The notes under the pieces are model-generated. The model was not told the DNA's origin. It made no database searches and saw only the letters and a list, made by a program, of their open reading frames with translations. A stretch of DNA of 64,000 nucleotides from an uncultured delta proteobacterium. GTDB lineage: Bacteria > Myxococcota_A > UBA9160 > JAFDET01. Where the stretch lies: the NCBI GenBank assembly GCA_947259215.1, contig CAMYLJ010000026.1:1-64000 (forward strand). Direction: 5' to 3'. The position numbers and the translations under genes were made by a program. Shown one piece after another: positions 53,856-63,238 of this stretch; positions within the stretch are counted from its first letter, which is position 1, and every line of letters starts with the position of its first letter.

Positions 53856-54512
53856 ATGAATGCCTCCACGCCCCATCCCACCGGGCCCGCCCGCAGCGAG
53901 CCGCGCACCGCCGACCGCATCCTCGACGTGGCGGAGGAGCTGTTCGCCGAGCGCGGCTTCGCCGGCACCGCGGTGCGCGACATCGCGACCCGCGCCGGTC
54001 TGAACCCCGCGAGCCTCTACAACCACTTCGAGAACAAGCAGGCGCTCTACGACGCCGTGGTGGAGCGCGGCGTGCGGCCCATCTACGCGATCCTCGACCG
54101 CATCCTGCTGGACGACGGCGGTCCCGACCGCGACGCCATCGCCGAGCTGATGGCGCACCTCTCGGCGGCGCCCGGCCTGGCGCGGCTGATCCAGCACGAG
54201 GCGCTGGCCGGCGGCGAGCACGCGCTGCGCCTGGCGGGGCGCTGGCTCGAGCCCATGTACGCGCGCGCCAGCGCGGCGCTCGCGAAGAGCCCGGCCCTCG
54301 GGCAGTGGGAGCCGCACGAGCTTCCGCTGCTGCTGATGACCTACCACCACCTGATCTTCGGCCACTTCGCCATGGCCGGCGCGCTGGGCGAGCTGCTCGG
54401 CGTGGACCTGCTGTCCCCGGACGCCGTGGAGCGCCAGACGCGCTTTGTGGAGAAGCTCTCCGAGCGCCTGCTCGGCGCCGACGCAGACGCACGACGAGGA
54501 GATTCCGCATGA
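53856..54512 (+). CDS. TetR-family transcriptional regulator
   Basis: 218 aa from the ATG at 53856 (a TTG 9 nt earlier lies in the operator and is not preferred). The HTH is ILDVAEELFAERGFAGTAVRDIATRAGLNPASLYNHFENKQALYDAVVE, standard for TetR. The C-terminal half is helical with an unassigned ligand pocket. The palindrome directly upstream is the likely operator. The stop overlaps the first DUF35 gene (ATGA), so it belongs to the catabolic operon and probably responds to an acyl-CoA or steroid-like inducer. Confidence 0.9.
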   Translation: MNASTPHPTGPARSEPRTADRILDVAEELFAERGFAGTAVRDIATRAGLNPASLYNHFENKQALYDAVVERGVRPIYAILDRILLDDGGPDRDAIAELMAHLSAAPGLARLIQHEALAGGEHALRLAGRWLEPMYARASAALAKSPALGQWEPHELPLLLMTYHHLIFGHFAMAGALGELLGVDLLSPDAVERQTRFVEKLSERLLGADADARRGDSA

Positions 54513-54961
54513 GCGAACCGCAGCCCCTCTCCGCGGGGCACGTGCTCGAGTACACCTACAAGCGCAGCGTGGGCCCGGTGCTGGGCCGCTTCTTCACGTC
54601 GCTGCGCGACGGGAAGATCGAGGGCGTGAAGACCCGCGCCGGCCGCGTGCTGGTCCCGCCCATGGAGCACGATCCCGAGACCGGCGAGGCCACGAGCGAC
54701 GACTGGGTCGAGGTCGGACCGGGCGGCACCGTCACCACCTGGGCCTGGGTCGCCGAGCCGCGGGACCAGCACCCGCTGGACCGCCCCTTCGCCTTCGCGC
54801 TGGTGAGGCTCGACGGGGCCGACACGGCCATGCTGCACGCCGTCGACGCAGGCAGCGAGTCCGCGATGCGCACGGGCATGCGCGTGCGGGCGCGCTTCGC
54901 CGACGCGCCGACGGGAGGAATCAAGGACCTCGCCTGCTTCACGCCGGAGGACGCGGAATGA
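54509..54961 (+). CDS. DUF35 OB-fold protein lacking the zinc-ribbon cysteines
   Basis: 150 aa. After an N-terminal helix, the position of the rubredoxin-like zinc ribbon reads GVKTRAGRVLVPPMEHDPETGEA with no cysteine. The OB-fold follows (GGTVTTWAWVAEPRDQHPLDRPFAFALVRLDGADTAMLH). DUF35 proteins partner thiolase-fold aldolases and hydratases and help bind the CoA tail. Loss of the zinc site suggests a specialised subunit. It overlaps both the TetR gene and the next DUF35 gene (ATGA on each side). Confidence 0.85.
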   Translation: MSEPQPLSAGHVLEYTYKRSVGPVLGRFFTSLRDGKIEGVKTRAGRVLVPPMEHDPETGEATSDDWVEVGPGGTVTTWAWVAEPRDQHPLDRPFAFALVRLDGADTAMLHAVDAGSESAMRTGMRVRARFADAPTGGIKDLACFTPEDAE

Positions 54962-55455
54962 GCGAAGAGCAGAAGACGGTGAAGGCGATCGACGGGCCGA
55001 CGCGGCTCGAGTACCGCTACTCGCCGGGGCGCGCCAGCACGCGCTTCCTGCGCGGGATGGAGCAGAAGAAGATCCTGGGCCAGAAGTGCGTCGGCTGCGG
55101 CCGCGTCTACGTGCCGCCCCGCGGCGCCTGCGCCCGCTGCGGCCTCCCCACCGAGGAAGAGGTGGAGGTGCAGGACACGGGAACCATCGTGACCTTCACC
55201 ATCGTGCGCGTGCCGTCGCAGAACATCGAGATCGAGCTCCCGTACTGCGCGGCCTCGATCCTGCTGGACGGGGCCGACATCCCCTTCACCGCCCTCCTGC
55301 GCGACGTCCCCGTCGAGACCGTTCGCCTCGGCATGCGGGTGCAGGGCGTCTGGAAGCCGGACGCGGAGCTGGGCCCCAGCTTCGACAACATCGATCACTT
55401 CACCGCTCTCGACGAGCCGGACGTGCCGTTCGAGAAGTTTCAGGAGCACCTCTGA
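54958..55455 (+). CDS. DUF35 OB-fold protein with intact zinc ribbon
   Basis: 165 aa. The zinc ribbon has CVGC and CARC separated by 12 residues, followed by an OB-fold (TGTIVTFTIVRVPSQNIEIELPYCAASILLDGADIPF). It is the standard partner of Ltp2-type thiolase-fold enzymes. It lies between the zinc-less DUF35 gene and two thiolase-fold genes and shares a TGATG overlap with the first of these. It is likely an essential subunit of a heteromeric retro-aldolase or thiolase complex. Confidence 0.88.
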   Translation: MSEEQKTVKAIDGPTRLEYRYSPGRASTRFLRGMEQKKILGQKCVGCGRVYVPPRGACARCGLPTEEEVEVQDTGTIVTFTIVRVPSQNIEIELPYCAASILLDGADIPFTALLRDVPVETVRLGMRVQGVWKPDAELGPSFDNIDHFTALDEPDVPFEKFQEHL

Positions 55456-56510
55456 TGCGGGACGTGGCCATCGTCTCCTACGCCCAGACGCCCTACGTGG
55501 CGAGCGAGACGAAGCGAAACGAAGTCGAGATGCTGATGCCCGTCCTCTCGGAGGCGGTGGACAAGTCCGGCATCCCGCGCCGCGAGATCGGCTTCACCTG
55601 CTCGGGCAGCACCGACTACCTGGCGGGCCAGTCCTTCTCCTTCGTGGCGGCGGTGGACGCCATCGGGGCCTGGCCGCCGATCTGCGAGTCCCACGTGGAG
55701 ATGGACGGCGCCTGGGCGTTCTACGAGGCCTGGATCAAGATCCAGTGCGGCGAGGCGGACTCGGCGCTGGTCTTCTCCTTCGGACGCGCCTCCATGGGCG
55801 ACCTGCCCTCGGTGCTGACGCTCCAGCTCGACCCCTATGTGCTCCAGCCGCTCCACCCGGACGCCATCAGCCTGGCGGCGCTCCAGGCGCGGGCGCTGCT
55901 CGACGCGGGCCTCGGGAGCGAGCGCGAGTGGGCGGAGGTCGCGGCGCGCTGCCGGCGCGACGCCAAGGACAACCCCGACGCGCTCGTCAAGGGCGACGTG
56001 GACGTGGAGGCGCTGCTGGCCGAGCCGAACGTGGTCTCGCCGCTGCGCGAGCACACGCTCCCGCCCGTCACCGACGGGGCCGCGGCCATGGTGATCGCCG
56101 CGGGCGACGTGGCCCGCAAGGTGTGCGAGAAGCCGGTCTGGGTGCGCGGCCTCGACCACCGCGTCGACCCCCACAGCCCCGGCCTGCGCGACCTCACGCT
56201 CGCCCCCTCGGCGAAGCTCGCCGGCGAGAAGGCGGGCGCGGCGTCGAAGCCCCTGGACCTGGCGGAGCTGCACACGCCCTTCGCGCCCCAGGAGGGAATC
56301 CTGCGGCGCGCGCTCGCTCTGGGCGATGACGTGCGCATCAATCCCTCGGGCGGACCGCTGGCGGCGAACCCGATGATGGTGGCCGGCCTCGCGCGCCTCG
56401 GTGAGGCGGCGCGGCAGCTCTGGACGGGCAAGGGCGAGCGCGCGCTGGCCCACGCCACCCAGGGACCGTGCCTGCAACAGAACCTGGTCTGCATCTTGGA
56501 GGTGGCGTGA
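55455..56510 (+). CDS. Thiolase-fold protein without the nucleophilic cysteine (1)
   Basis: 351 aa. The thiolase fold is shown by MRDVAIVSYAQTPYVASET and by a C-terminal half with NPSGGPLAANPMMVAGLARL and HATQGPCLQQNLVCIL. The position of the usual catalytic Cys (C-S-S-G) reads E-M-D-G in my alignment. It is therefore unlikely to do Claisen chemistry and more likely acts as a retro-aldolase or noncatalytic subunit, like Ltp-type proteins in steroid side-chain degradation. It pairs with the DUF35 gene upstream and overlaps the next thiolase-fold gene by 1 nt (TGATG). Confidence 0.85.
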   Translation: MRDVAIVSYAQTPYVASETKRNEVEMLMPVLSEAVDKSGIPRREIGFTCSGSTDYLAGQSFSFVAAVDAIGAWPPICESHVEMDGAWAFYEAWIKIQCGEADSALVFSFGRASMGDLPSVLTLQLDPYVLQPLHPDAISLAALQARALLDAGLGSEREWAEVAARCRRDAKDNPDALVKGDVDVEALLAEPNVVSPLREHTLPPVTDGAAAMVIAAGDVARKVCEKPVWVRGLDHRVDPHSPGLRDLTLAPSAKLAGEKAGAASKPLDLAELHTPFAPQEGILRRALALGDDVRINPSGGPLAANPMMVAGLARLGEAARQLWTGKGERALAHATQGPCLQQNLVCILEVA

Positions 56511-57667
56511 TGGCGGAGCGCTGTGCGGTGGTCGGCGTGGGGCAGACGAAGCACGACGCCCGGCGCATCGACGTATCCCAGGTGGGTCTCGTGCGCGAGG
56601 CCGCTGAGCGCGCGCTCGAGAACGCCGAGCTCGGCTGGCAGGACATCGACGCCGTGGTGATCGGGAAGGCGCCGGACCTCTTCGAAGGCGTGATGATGCC
56701 GGAGCTCTTCCTGGCGGACGCGCTCGGCGGCGCGGGCAAGCCCATGCTGCGGGTGCACACGGCGGGCTCGGTGGGCGGCTCTACGGCCGTCGTGGCGGCG
56801 AGCCTGGTGCAGGCGGGCGTCCACCAGCGCGTCCTTACGGTGGCCTACGAGAAGCAGTCCGAGAGCAACGCCATGTGGGCGCTCTCGATCAAGATCCCCT
56901 TCAGCCAGACCATCGTCGCTGGCGCGGGCGGCTACTTCGCGCCGCTGATCCGCGGCTACATGCGCCGCTCCGGCGCACCCGAGGACACCGGCATCCGGGT
57001 GGCGGTGAAGGACCGCCTGAATGCGCTCAAGAATCCCTACGCGCATCTGAAGTTCCCGGACGTGGACTTCGACCAGGTGGCGAACTCGCCCATGCTGTGG
57101 GACCCGATCCGATTCCTTGAGACCTGCCCGTCTTCCGACGGCGCCTGCGCGCTGGTGCTGGCGGCCGAGGATGCGGTGGGGGCTTCGCCGGGCAAGCCCG
57201 CCTGGGTGCACGCCACCAGCATGCGCAGCGAGCCCACCATGTTCTCGGGCCGCGACCAGGTGAACCCCCAGGCCGGCAAGGACGCCGCCGCCGACCTCTA
57301 CAAGAAGGCGGGGATCACGAACCCGCGCGAAGAGATCGACTGCGCCGAGATCTACGTGCCCTTCAGCTGGTTCGAGCCCATGTGGATGGAGAACCTGGGC
57401 TTCGCGCCCGAGGGCGAGGGCTGGAAGATGACGTACGAAGGCGCCACGGCCCTGGACGGTGACCTGCCCGTCAACATGTCCGGAGGCGTGCTGTCGTCGA
57501 ACCCGATCGGCGCGTCGGGCATGCTGCGCTTCGCCGAGGCGGCGCTCCAGGTGCGGGGCGAGGCGGGCGAGCACCAGGTGGACGGTGCGCGCCGGGCCCT
57601 GGGCCACGCCTACGGCGGCGGCTCCCAGTACTTCTCCATGTGGATCGTCGGCGAAGCCCGGCCGTAG
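56510..57667 (+). CDS. Thiolase-fold protein without the nucleophilic cysteine (2)
   Basis: 385 aa from the ATG at 56510. The N-terminus MAERCAVVGVGQTKHDARR and the C-terminal GGVLSSNPIGASGMLRFAE and HAYGGGSQYF are typical of lipid-transfer-protein/thiolase homologues (SCP2/Ltp type). The cysteine position appears as G-S-V-G (in HTAGSVGGSTAVV), so again the nucleophile is missing. Ltp2 from actinobacteria lacks it too and cleaves a tertiary alcohol by retro-aldol chemistry with its DUF35 partner. The ligase gene begins 9 bp after its stop. Confidence 0.86.
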   Translation: MAERCAVVGVGQTKHDARRIDVSQVGLVREAAERALENAELGWQDIDAVVIGKAPDLFEGVMMPELFLADALGGAGKPMLRVHTAGSVGGSTAVVAASLVQAGVHQRVLTVAYEKQSESNAMWALSIKIPFSQTIVAGAGGYFAPLIRGYMRRSGAPEDTGIRVAVKDRLNALKNPYAHLKFPDVDFDQVANSPMLWDPIRFLETCPSSDGACALVLAAEDAVGASPGKPAWVHATSMRSEPTMFSGRDQVNPQAGKDAAADLYKKAGITNPREEIDCAEIYVPFSWFEPMWMENLGFAPEGEGWKMTYEGATALDGDLPVNMSGGVLSSNPIGASGMLRFAEAALQVRGEAGEHQVDGARRALGHAYGGGSQYFSMWIVGEARP

Positions 57668-57676
57668 GAGACCTCC

Positions 57677-59275
57677 ATGCATTTCAATATGGCCGACCTC
57701 TTCGAGTCCGTGGCGGATGCGATCCCCGAGCGCGAGGCGGTGGTCTGCGGCGACACCCGCCTCACGTACCGCCAGCTCGACGGGCGTGCCACGCGCGTGG
57801 CCCACGCCCTGGCCGAGCGCGGCGTTGGCGCGGGAGACCACGTCGGCTTCTACCTCCACAACGGGACCGAGTACCTGGAGTCGATGCTCGGCTGCTTCAA
57901 GCTGCGCGCGGTGCCGATCAACGTGAACTTCCGCTACGTGGAGGACGAGCTCCGCTACGTCTTCCGCGACGCGGACCTGGTAGGCGTGATCCACGACCGC
58001 GGCTTCTCCTCGCGGGTGGCGGCGGTGCGCGACGCCATGAAGGCGCAGCGGGCCCTGCTGGCGGTGGACGACGGCAGCGGCGCCGACAGCGACTCGGACG
58101 ACTACGAATCCGCGCTGGCTGCCGCTTCGCCCGAGCGCGACTTCGAGGAGCGCTCGCCCGACGACCTCTACATCATCTACACCGGTGGCACGACGGGCAT
58201 GCCCAAGGGCGTGATGTGGCGCCACGAGGATCTCTTCTTCGCCGGCATGGGCGGGGGCAACCCGACGGGCGAGCCCGCCAAACGGCCCGAGGACGTGGCA
58301 GAGATGGCCCGGGGCGGCCCGGGGATCACCATGATGGCCGCGGCCCCGCTGATCCACGGCGCGGCCCAGCTGGCGAGCTTCATCTCCTTCTGGATGGGCA
58401 ACAAGCTGGTGCTGGCGCCGCGCTTCGACCCCGACGAGATCTGGGAGCTGGTGGAGCGCGAGAAGGTGCTCAGCCTCTCGGTGGTGGGCGACGCCATGGC
58501 GCGCCCGCTGGCCGAGGCCCTGGACGGTCCCTCGGGTGAGCGTGAGATCACGTCGCTGCTCGTGCTCGGCTCCGCCGGCGCCATCCTTTCCGACGCGGTG
58601 CGCGAGAAGCTGAAGGCGCGGCTCCCCAACCTGGGCATCGTGGACGCCTGGGGCGCCTCCGAGACCGGCTACCAGGGCAGCGCCGCCGAGGGCTCGTCGC
58701 CCGACAAGGGCCTGCGCTTCGCGATGAACGAGCGCAACAGCGTGCTGGGCGAGGACGGGAAGCCCCTGGCGCCGGGCTCCGGCGAGACGGGCATGCTGGC
58801 CCAGCGGGGCCACATCCCGCTCGGCTACTACAACGACCCGGAGAAGACCGCGAAGACCTTCGTCGAGGTGGACGGCGAGCGCTGGGTGCTGCCGGGGGAC
58901 ATGGCGACCGTCGACGAGGACGGCACGATCCGGGTCTTCGGCCGCGGCTCGGTCTGCATCAACTCCGGCGGCGAGAAGATCTTCCCGGAAGAGGTGGAGG
59001 CCGCGCTGAAGAGCCACGCCGGGGTCTTCGACGCGGTGGTGGTGGGCGTCCCCGACGAGCGCTGGGGCAGCCGCGTGGCCGCCGTGGTCCAGCTCCGGGA
59101 GGGCGCATCGCTCTCGCTCGAAGAGCTGGGCTCCCACTGCCGCGCGAAGCTGGCGGGCTACAAGGTGCCCCGGGAGCTGCATCTCGTCGATCACATGCGC
59201 CGCTCTCCCAGCGGCAAGGCGGATTACCCCTGGGCCAGGAAGCTCGCCGAATCTGGCGAGCACAAGGCCACCTGA
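57677..59275 (+). CDS. Fatty-acid/steroid-type acyl-CoA synthetase (1)
   Basis: 532 aa. The ANL superfamily AMP-binding motif is YIIYTGGTTGMPKGVMWRHE, and the hinge and C-terminal region has YPWARKLAESG at the end with a lysine from PSGKADYPWARK. The MPKGVMWRHED variant resembles actinobacterial FadD17/FadD19-type ligases for sterol side chains. It activates a carboxylic acid to its CoA ester with ATP in the cytoplasm. GGAG precedes the ATG, which lies 9 bp after the thiolase stop. Confidence 0.92.
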   Translation: MHFNMADLFESVADAIPEREAVVCGDTRLTYRQLDGRATRVAHALAERGVGAGDHVGFYLHNGTEYLESMLGCFKLRAVPINVNFRYVEDELRYVFRDADLVGVIHDRGFSSRVAAVRDAMKAQRALLAVDDGSGADSDSDDYESALAAASPERDFEERSPDDLYIIYTGGTTGMPKGVMWRHEDLFFAGMGGGNPTGEPAKRPEDVAEMARGGPGITMMAAAPLIHGAAQLASFISFWMGNKLVLAPRFDPDEIWELVEREKVLSLSVVGDAMARPLAEALDGPSGEREITSLLVLGSAGAILSDAVREKLKARLPNLGIVDAWGASETGYQGSAAEGSSPDKGLRFAMNERNSVLGEDGKPLAPGSGETGMLAQRGHIPLGYYNDPEKTAKTFVEVDGERWVLPGDMATVDEDGTIRVFGRGSVCINSGGEKIFPEEVEAALKSHAGVFDAVVVGVPDERWGSRVAAVVQLREGASLSLEELGSHCRAKLAGYKVPRELHLVDHMRRSPSGKADYPWARKLAESGEHKAT

Positions 59276-59291
59276 TTCCGCGGAGGAGCTC

Positions 59292-60533
59292 ATGAAGCTG
59301 CACGACGTCGACATTTCCGATCCCGATGCCTTCAACGACGGCTTTCCGCACGAGTACTTCGAGTTCCTGCGCCGCGAGCACCCGCTCGCCTGGCACCCGG
59401 AGACCGAGAAGAGCGTGGGCATGCATCTGGGCGAGCCCGGCCCGGGCTTCTACGCAGTGACCCGACATGCCGACGCGATCCAGGTGTCGAAGCAGCCGAA
59501 GCTCTTCTCGTCCTGGGTCGGGGGGACGAACATCGCGACCCCGCCCGAGGACCAGTTGGCCGGGCTGCGCCTGATCATGCTGAACATGGACCCGCCCCAG
59601 CACGTGAAGTTCCGCCAGATCGTCCGCAGCGGCTTCACGCCGCGCAAGATCAAGCAGCTCCACCACGACGTGCACACCCTGGCGAGTCACATCGTGGACA
59701 AGGTGTCCCACAAGGGTGAGGCCGAGTTCGTGAGCGACCTGGCCTGCGAGCTCCCGCTCCAGGTGATCGCAGAGCTGATGGGCGTGCCCCAGAAGGACCG
59801 CCACAAGGTCTTCGACTGGAGCAACCAGCTGATCGGCTTCGACGACCCGGAATTCCGGACCAGCCCGGCGACAGGCAGGCTCGCGTCGACCCAGATGTGG
59901 GCCTACGCGAACGAGCTGGCCCAGGACCGGATCCGCAATCCGGGCGACGACCTGGTCTCGAAGCTCATGAAGGGCGAGGTGGACGGCACGGGGCTCACCG
60001 AGATGGAGTTCGACTCGTTCTTCCTGCTGCTCACCGTGGCGGGGAACGAGACCACGCGCAACCTCACCAGCCAGGGCATGCTGGCCCTCTTCGAGCACCC
60101 GGATCAGTTCGAGCGCCTGAAGAACGACCTTTCGCTGCTGCGCCCGGCGGTGGAGGAGATGCTGCGCTGGGCGCCGGCGGTGATCTACTTCCGTCGCACC
60201 GTGACCGAGGACACGCTGCTGGGCGACGTCGAGCTCAAGCGCGGCGACAAGGTCTGCGTCTATTACCCGTCGATCAACCGCGACGAGGACGTGTTCGAGA
60301 ACCCGAACACGTTCGACGTCGGTCGGAATCCGAACCCGCACCTGGCCTTCGGGATCGGCGAGCACTTCTGCCTGGGCTCGCACCTGGCGCGGATGGAGCT
60401 CCAGATCATCTTCGAGGAGATCGTCACGCGCTTGAAGGACATCCGGCTGACGGGTGAGGTGCGCCGGCTGCGCTCCAACTTCATCGACGGCATCAAGGAG
60501 ATGCCGGTCAGCTTCACGCCCGAGGCGGCCTGA
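59292..60533 (+). CDS. Cytochrome P450 (CYP124/125/142-like)
   Basis: 413 aa. The haem-binding signature FGIGEHFCLGSHLARME has Cys360. The oxygen-activating I-helix motif is AGNETTRN, the ExxR pair is EMLRWA, and the N-terminal PHEYFEFLRREHPLAWH is the usual lead of soluble bacterial P450s. AGNETTRN is typical of the CYP124/125/142 group, which hydroxylate the terminal carbon of sterol or isoprenoid chains; a related type acts on linalool. It takes electrons from a ferredoxin reductase, perhaps the one at 63235. Confidence 0.92.
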   Translation: MKLHDVDISDPDAFNDGFPHEYFEFLRREHPLAWHPETEKSVGMHLGEPGPGFYAVTRHADAIQVSKQPKLFSSWVGGTNIATPPEDQLAGLRLIMLNMDPPQHVKFRQIVRSGFTPRKIKQLHHDVHTLASHIVDKVSHKGEAEFVSDLACELPLQVIAELMGVPQKDRHKVFDWSNQLIGFDDPEFRTSPATGRLASTQMWAYANELAQDRIRNPGDDLVSKLMKGEVDGTGLTEMEFDSFFLLLTVAGNETTRNLTSQGMLALFEHPDQFERLKNDLSLLRPAVEEMLRWAPAVIYFRRTVTEDTLLGDVELKRGDKVCVYYPSINRDEDVFENPNTFDVGRNPNPHLAFGIGEHFCLGSHLARMELQIIFEEIVTRLKDIRLTGEVRRLRSNFIDGIKEMPVSFTPEAA

Positions 60534-60557
60534 ACGGCCCAGCGGAGGCTTCACGAC

Positions 60558-62108
60558 ATGTCCGAGCTCGGATTCTGGAACTTCGCCCAGCGCGAGCCGG
60601 ACACGCTCGCGCTGGTGGCGCCCGACGGACGCGAGTGGACCCGCGGCGAGCTGCTGGCCGAGGCCAATCGCATCGCCCACGGGCTCCGCGCACTCGGGCT
60701 CGAGAAGGGCGACTGCGTGGCGCTCGTGTTGCCCAACTGCGCCGAGTTCATCGCCATCAACCTGGCGGTGACCCAGATCGGCCTCTACATGACGCCGATC
60801 AACAACCACCTGACGGGCCCGGAGATCGCCTACATCGTGCAGGACTCGGACGCCAAGGTGTTCTTCGGCTCCGAGAAGTTCGCCGACGCCTGCCGCGCGG
60901 CTCGCGAAGAGCTCGACTTTCCGACGGAACGTGCTTTCAGCGTCGGCTCCGTCGAGGGCTTCCGCCCGCTCGCCGAGCTGACCCAGGGCCAGCCGGCCAG
61001 CCTCCCCGAGGATCGCAGCGCCGGCGCCGTCATGAACTACACCTCGGGCACCACGGGCAAGCCCAAGGGCGTGCGGCGGCCGCTGGCGGACTTGTCGCCG
61101 GACCTGGTCTTCAGCCTGATGACGGCCTTCCTGGGCATGTTCGACCTCACCGCCGAGGACGACAACGTCCACATCTGCGGCTCGCCGCTCTACCACACGG
61201 CCGTGCTGGTCTTCGCCAGCTCGGCGCTCCACTTCGGGCACGCCGTCGTCTTGATGGACAGATGGGCCCCGGAGGAGATGCTGCGGCTGATCGACCGGTA
61301 CAAGGTGACCAACAGCCACATGGTGCCGACCCAGTTCCACCGGCTGCTCGGCGTTCCGGAGGACGTGCGCGCGAAGTACGACGTCTCGTCGCTGCGCGCC
61401 ATGGTGCACGCCGCGGCACCCTGCCCGGTGGACACCAAGTGGCAGATGTTCGAGTGGTGGGGCGACAGCATCTACGAGTACTACGCCGCCACCGAGGGCG
61501 GCGGCACGTTGGCCAAGCCCGACGAGTGGAAGCAGAAGCCCGGCACCGTGGGCAAGGCCTGGGCCACTTCCGAGATCAAGATCTACGACGACGAAGGCAA
61601 GGAGCTGGGTCCGAACCAGGTCGGCACCGTCTACATGCTTCTCGGCCAGGCCAAGTTCGAGTACAAGGACGCCCCGGAAAAGACCCGCAAGGACCGGATC
61701 GGGAGCTACTTCACCGTGGGCGACATCGGGCTGCTGGACGAGGACGGCTACCTCTTCCTGCGCGACCGCAAGAACGACATGATCATCTCCGGCGGCGCCA
61801 ACATCTACCCCGCCGAAATCGAGGCCGAGATGATCCAGCACCCGAAGGTCGTGGACGTGGCCGTCTTCGGCATTCCGCACGACGACTGGGGCGAGGAGGT
61901 GAAGGCGGCGGTGGAGCTGGTGGACGGGGCCGCCCCGGACGACGCCACCCGGGACGAGATCTTCGAGTTCCTCGAGCCGAGGCTGGCGAAGATGAAGACG
62001 CCCCGTACCATCGACTTCATCGACGAGATGCCCCGCGACCCGAACGGCAAGCTCTACAAGCGCAAGCTCCGCGACCCCTACTGGGAAGGCCGCGACCGAC
62101 AGATCTGA
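60558..62108 (+). CDS. Acyl-CoA synthetase (2)
   Basis: 516 aa. The ANL AMP-binding motif is NYTSGTTGKPKGVRRPL. The A8 region with hinge is RDRKNDMIISGGANIYPAEIEA and the catalytic lysine is in DPNGKLYKRKLRDP. It is related to actinobacterial FadD4-like ligases. A second ligase in the same operon implies either two acids to be activated or sequential steps of side-chain and ring metabolism. It lies 24 bp after the P450 gene. Confidence 0.92.
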   Translation: MSELGFWNFAQREPDTLALVAPDGREWTRGELLAEANRIAHGLRALGLEKGDCVALVLPNCAEFIAINLAVTQIGLYMTPINNHLTGPEIAYIVQDSDAKVFFGSEKFADACRAAREELDFPTERAFSVGSVEGFRPLAELTQGQPASLPEDRSAGAVMNYTSGTTGKPKGVRRPLADLSPDLVFSLMTAFLGMFDLTAEDDNVHICGSPLYHTAVLVFASSALHFGHAVVLMDRWAPEEMLRLIDRYKVTNSHMVPTQFHRLLGVPEDVRAKYDVSSLRAMVHAAAPCPVDTKWQMFEWWGDSIYEYYAATEGGGTLAKPDEWKQKPGTVGKAWATSEIKIYDDEGKELGPNQVGTVYMLLGQAKFEYKDAPEKTRKDRIGSYFTVGDIGLLDEDGYLFLRDRKNDMIISGGANIYPAEIEAEMIQHPKVVDVAVFGIPHDDWGEEVKAAVELVDGAAPDDATRDEIFEFLEPRLAKMKTPRTIDFIDEMPRDPNGKLYKRKLRDPYWEGRDRQI

Positions 62109-62113
62109 AAACC

Positions 62114-63238
62114 ATGGATTTTGCTTTCAGTGAAGAGCAGGACGAGTACCGGGAGACCCTGAGGCGCTTCCTCGAGGAGAAGTGCCCGACCGCCGAGGTG
62201 TTCCGGCTGCTCGAGACCGACCTGGGCTACGACCCCGGCCTCTGGAAGCAGATGGCCGAGGAGCTGGGCCTCCAGGGCGTGGCGATCCCCGAGGTCTACG
62301 GCGGCCAGGGCTTCTCCTTCCTGGAACTCGGCATCGCGCTGGAGGAGATGGGCCGCGTGCTGCTGCCGTCGCCCTTCTACGCCAGCACCTGCCTGGCGGC
62401 GAGCGCCATCCTGGCCGCCGGCAGCGAGGACCAGAAGGCGGAGCTGCTGTCGGGAATCGCCGGCGGCACGTGCATCGCCAGCCTGGCCGTGGCCGAGCCG
62501 GGCGCCGGCTGGGACGTGGGGGCTCTCGCCGCGGAGGCCCGGCGCGACGGCGACGCCTACCGGCTGGCCGGCAGCAAGGCCTGGGTGCCGGACGGCGCCG
62601 CCGCGGACCTGCTGGTGGTGGCGGCGCGCCTGGACGGCGCCCCCGAGCTCTTCGCGCTGCCCAGCGATGCCGACGGCGTGAGCGTCACGGCCGTTGCCAG
62701 CCTGGACCCGACCCGCCGCCAGGCGCAGGTCGAGCTGGCCGCTGCGCCCGCGCGCCTGCTGGGCGAGCCGGGCGCGGGGGCCGAGGCGCTGGCGGAGACC
62801 CTGGAGCACGCAGCCATCGGGCTCGCCGCCGAGATGGCCGGTGGCGCGGCCCGCTGCCTGGAGATGGCCGTGGCCTACGCCAGCGAGCGGCGCCAGTTCG
62901 GTCGCGTGATCGGCTCGTTCCAGGCCATCAAGCACAAGGCCGCCGAGGTGCTGCTCGAGGTGGAGTCGGCGCGCTCCGCTGCCTGGTGGGCGTGCTGGAC
63001 CGCGGCCGAGCGCAGCCCCGAGCGCCGCGAGGCCGCGCACCTGGCCAAGGCCGTCTGCGCCGACGCCTACCGGCGGGCCGCCGGCGAGAACGTCCAGATC
63101 CACGGGGGCATCGGCTTTACCTGGGAAGCCGCGCCCCATCTCTACTATCGTCGGGCCCAGGTGAGCGAAACCCTCTTCGGCGATTCGGTCCGGCACCGCG
63201 CGCTGCTGGCCCAGGAGCTCGGAATTCCGGCACGGTGA
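62114..63238 (+). CDS. Acyl-CoA dehydrogenase
   Basis: 374 aa from the ATG at 62114, 5 bp after the ligase stop. Flavin and substrate motifs are VAEPGAGWD, ERRQFGRVIGSFQAIKHKAAEV and QIHGGIGFTWEAAPHLYYRRA; the Glu in FTWE is the likely base, as in the FadE group that acts on branched or cyclic acyl-CoAs. Actinobacterial steroid dehydrogenases of this type often work as heterotetramers of two genes, but only one is seen here. The stop overlaps the reductase gene (GTGA). Confidence 0.92.
   Translation: MDFAFSEEQDEYRETLRRFLEEKCPTAEVFRLLETDLGYDPGLWKQMAEELGLQGVAIPEVYGGQGFSFLELGIALEEMGRVLLPSPFYASTCLAASAILAAGSEDQKAELLSGIAGGTCIASLAVAEPGAGWDVGALAAEARRDGDAYRLAGSKAWVPDGAAADLLVVAARLDGAPELFALPSDADGVSVTAVASLDPTRRQAQVELAAAPARLLGEPGAGAEALAETLEHAAIGLAAEMAGGAARCLEMAVAYASERRQFGRVIGSFQAIKHKAAEVLLEVESARSAAWWACWTAAERSPERREAAHLAKAVCADAYRRAAGENVQIHGGIGFTWEAAPHLYYRRAQVSETLFGDSVRHRALLAQELGIPAR

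Noticed and set aside
55455-57667. Ordinary beta-oxidation thiolases
   Set aside because: The nucleophilic cysteine appears replaced in both, and the DUF35 neighbours fit the Ltp-type aldolase complexes better.
55835-59422. A 1195-aa open frame opposite the thiolase and ligase genes
   Set aside because: Antisense to well-supported coding sequences, lacking any motif; typical third-position GC artefact.
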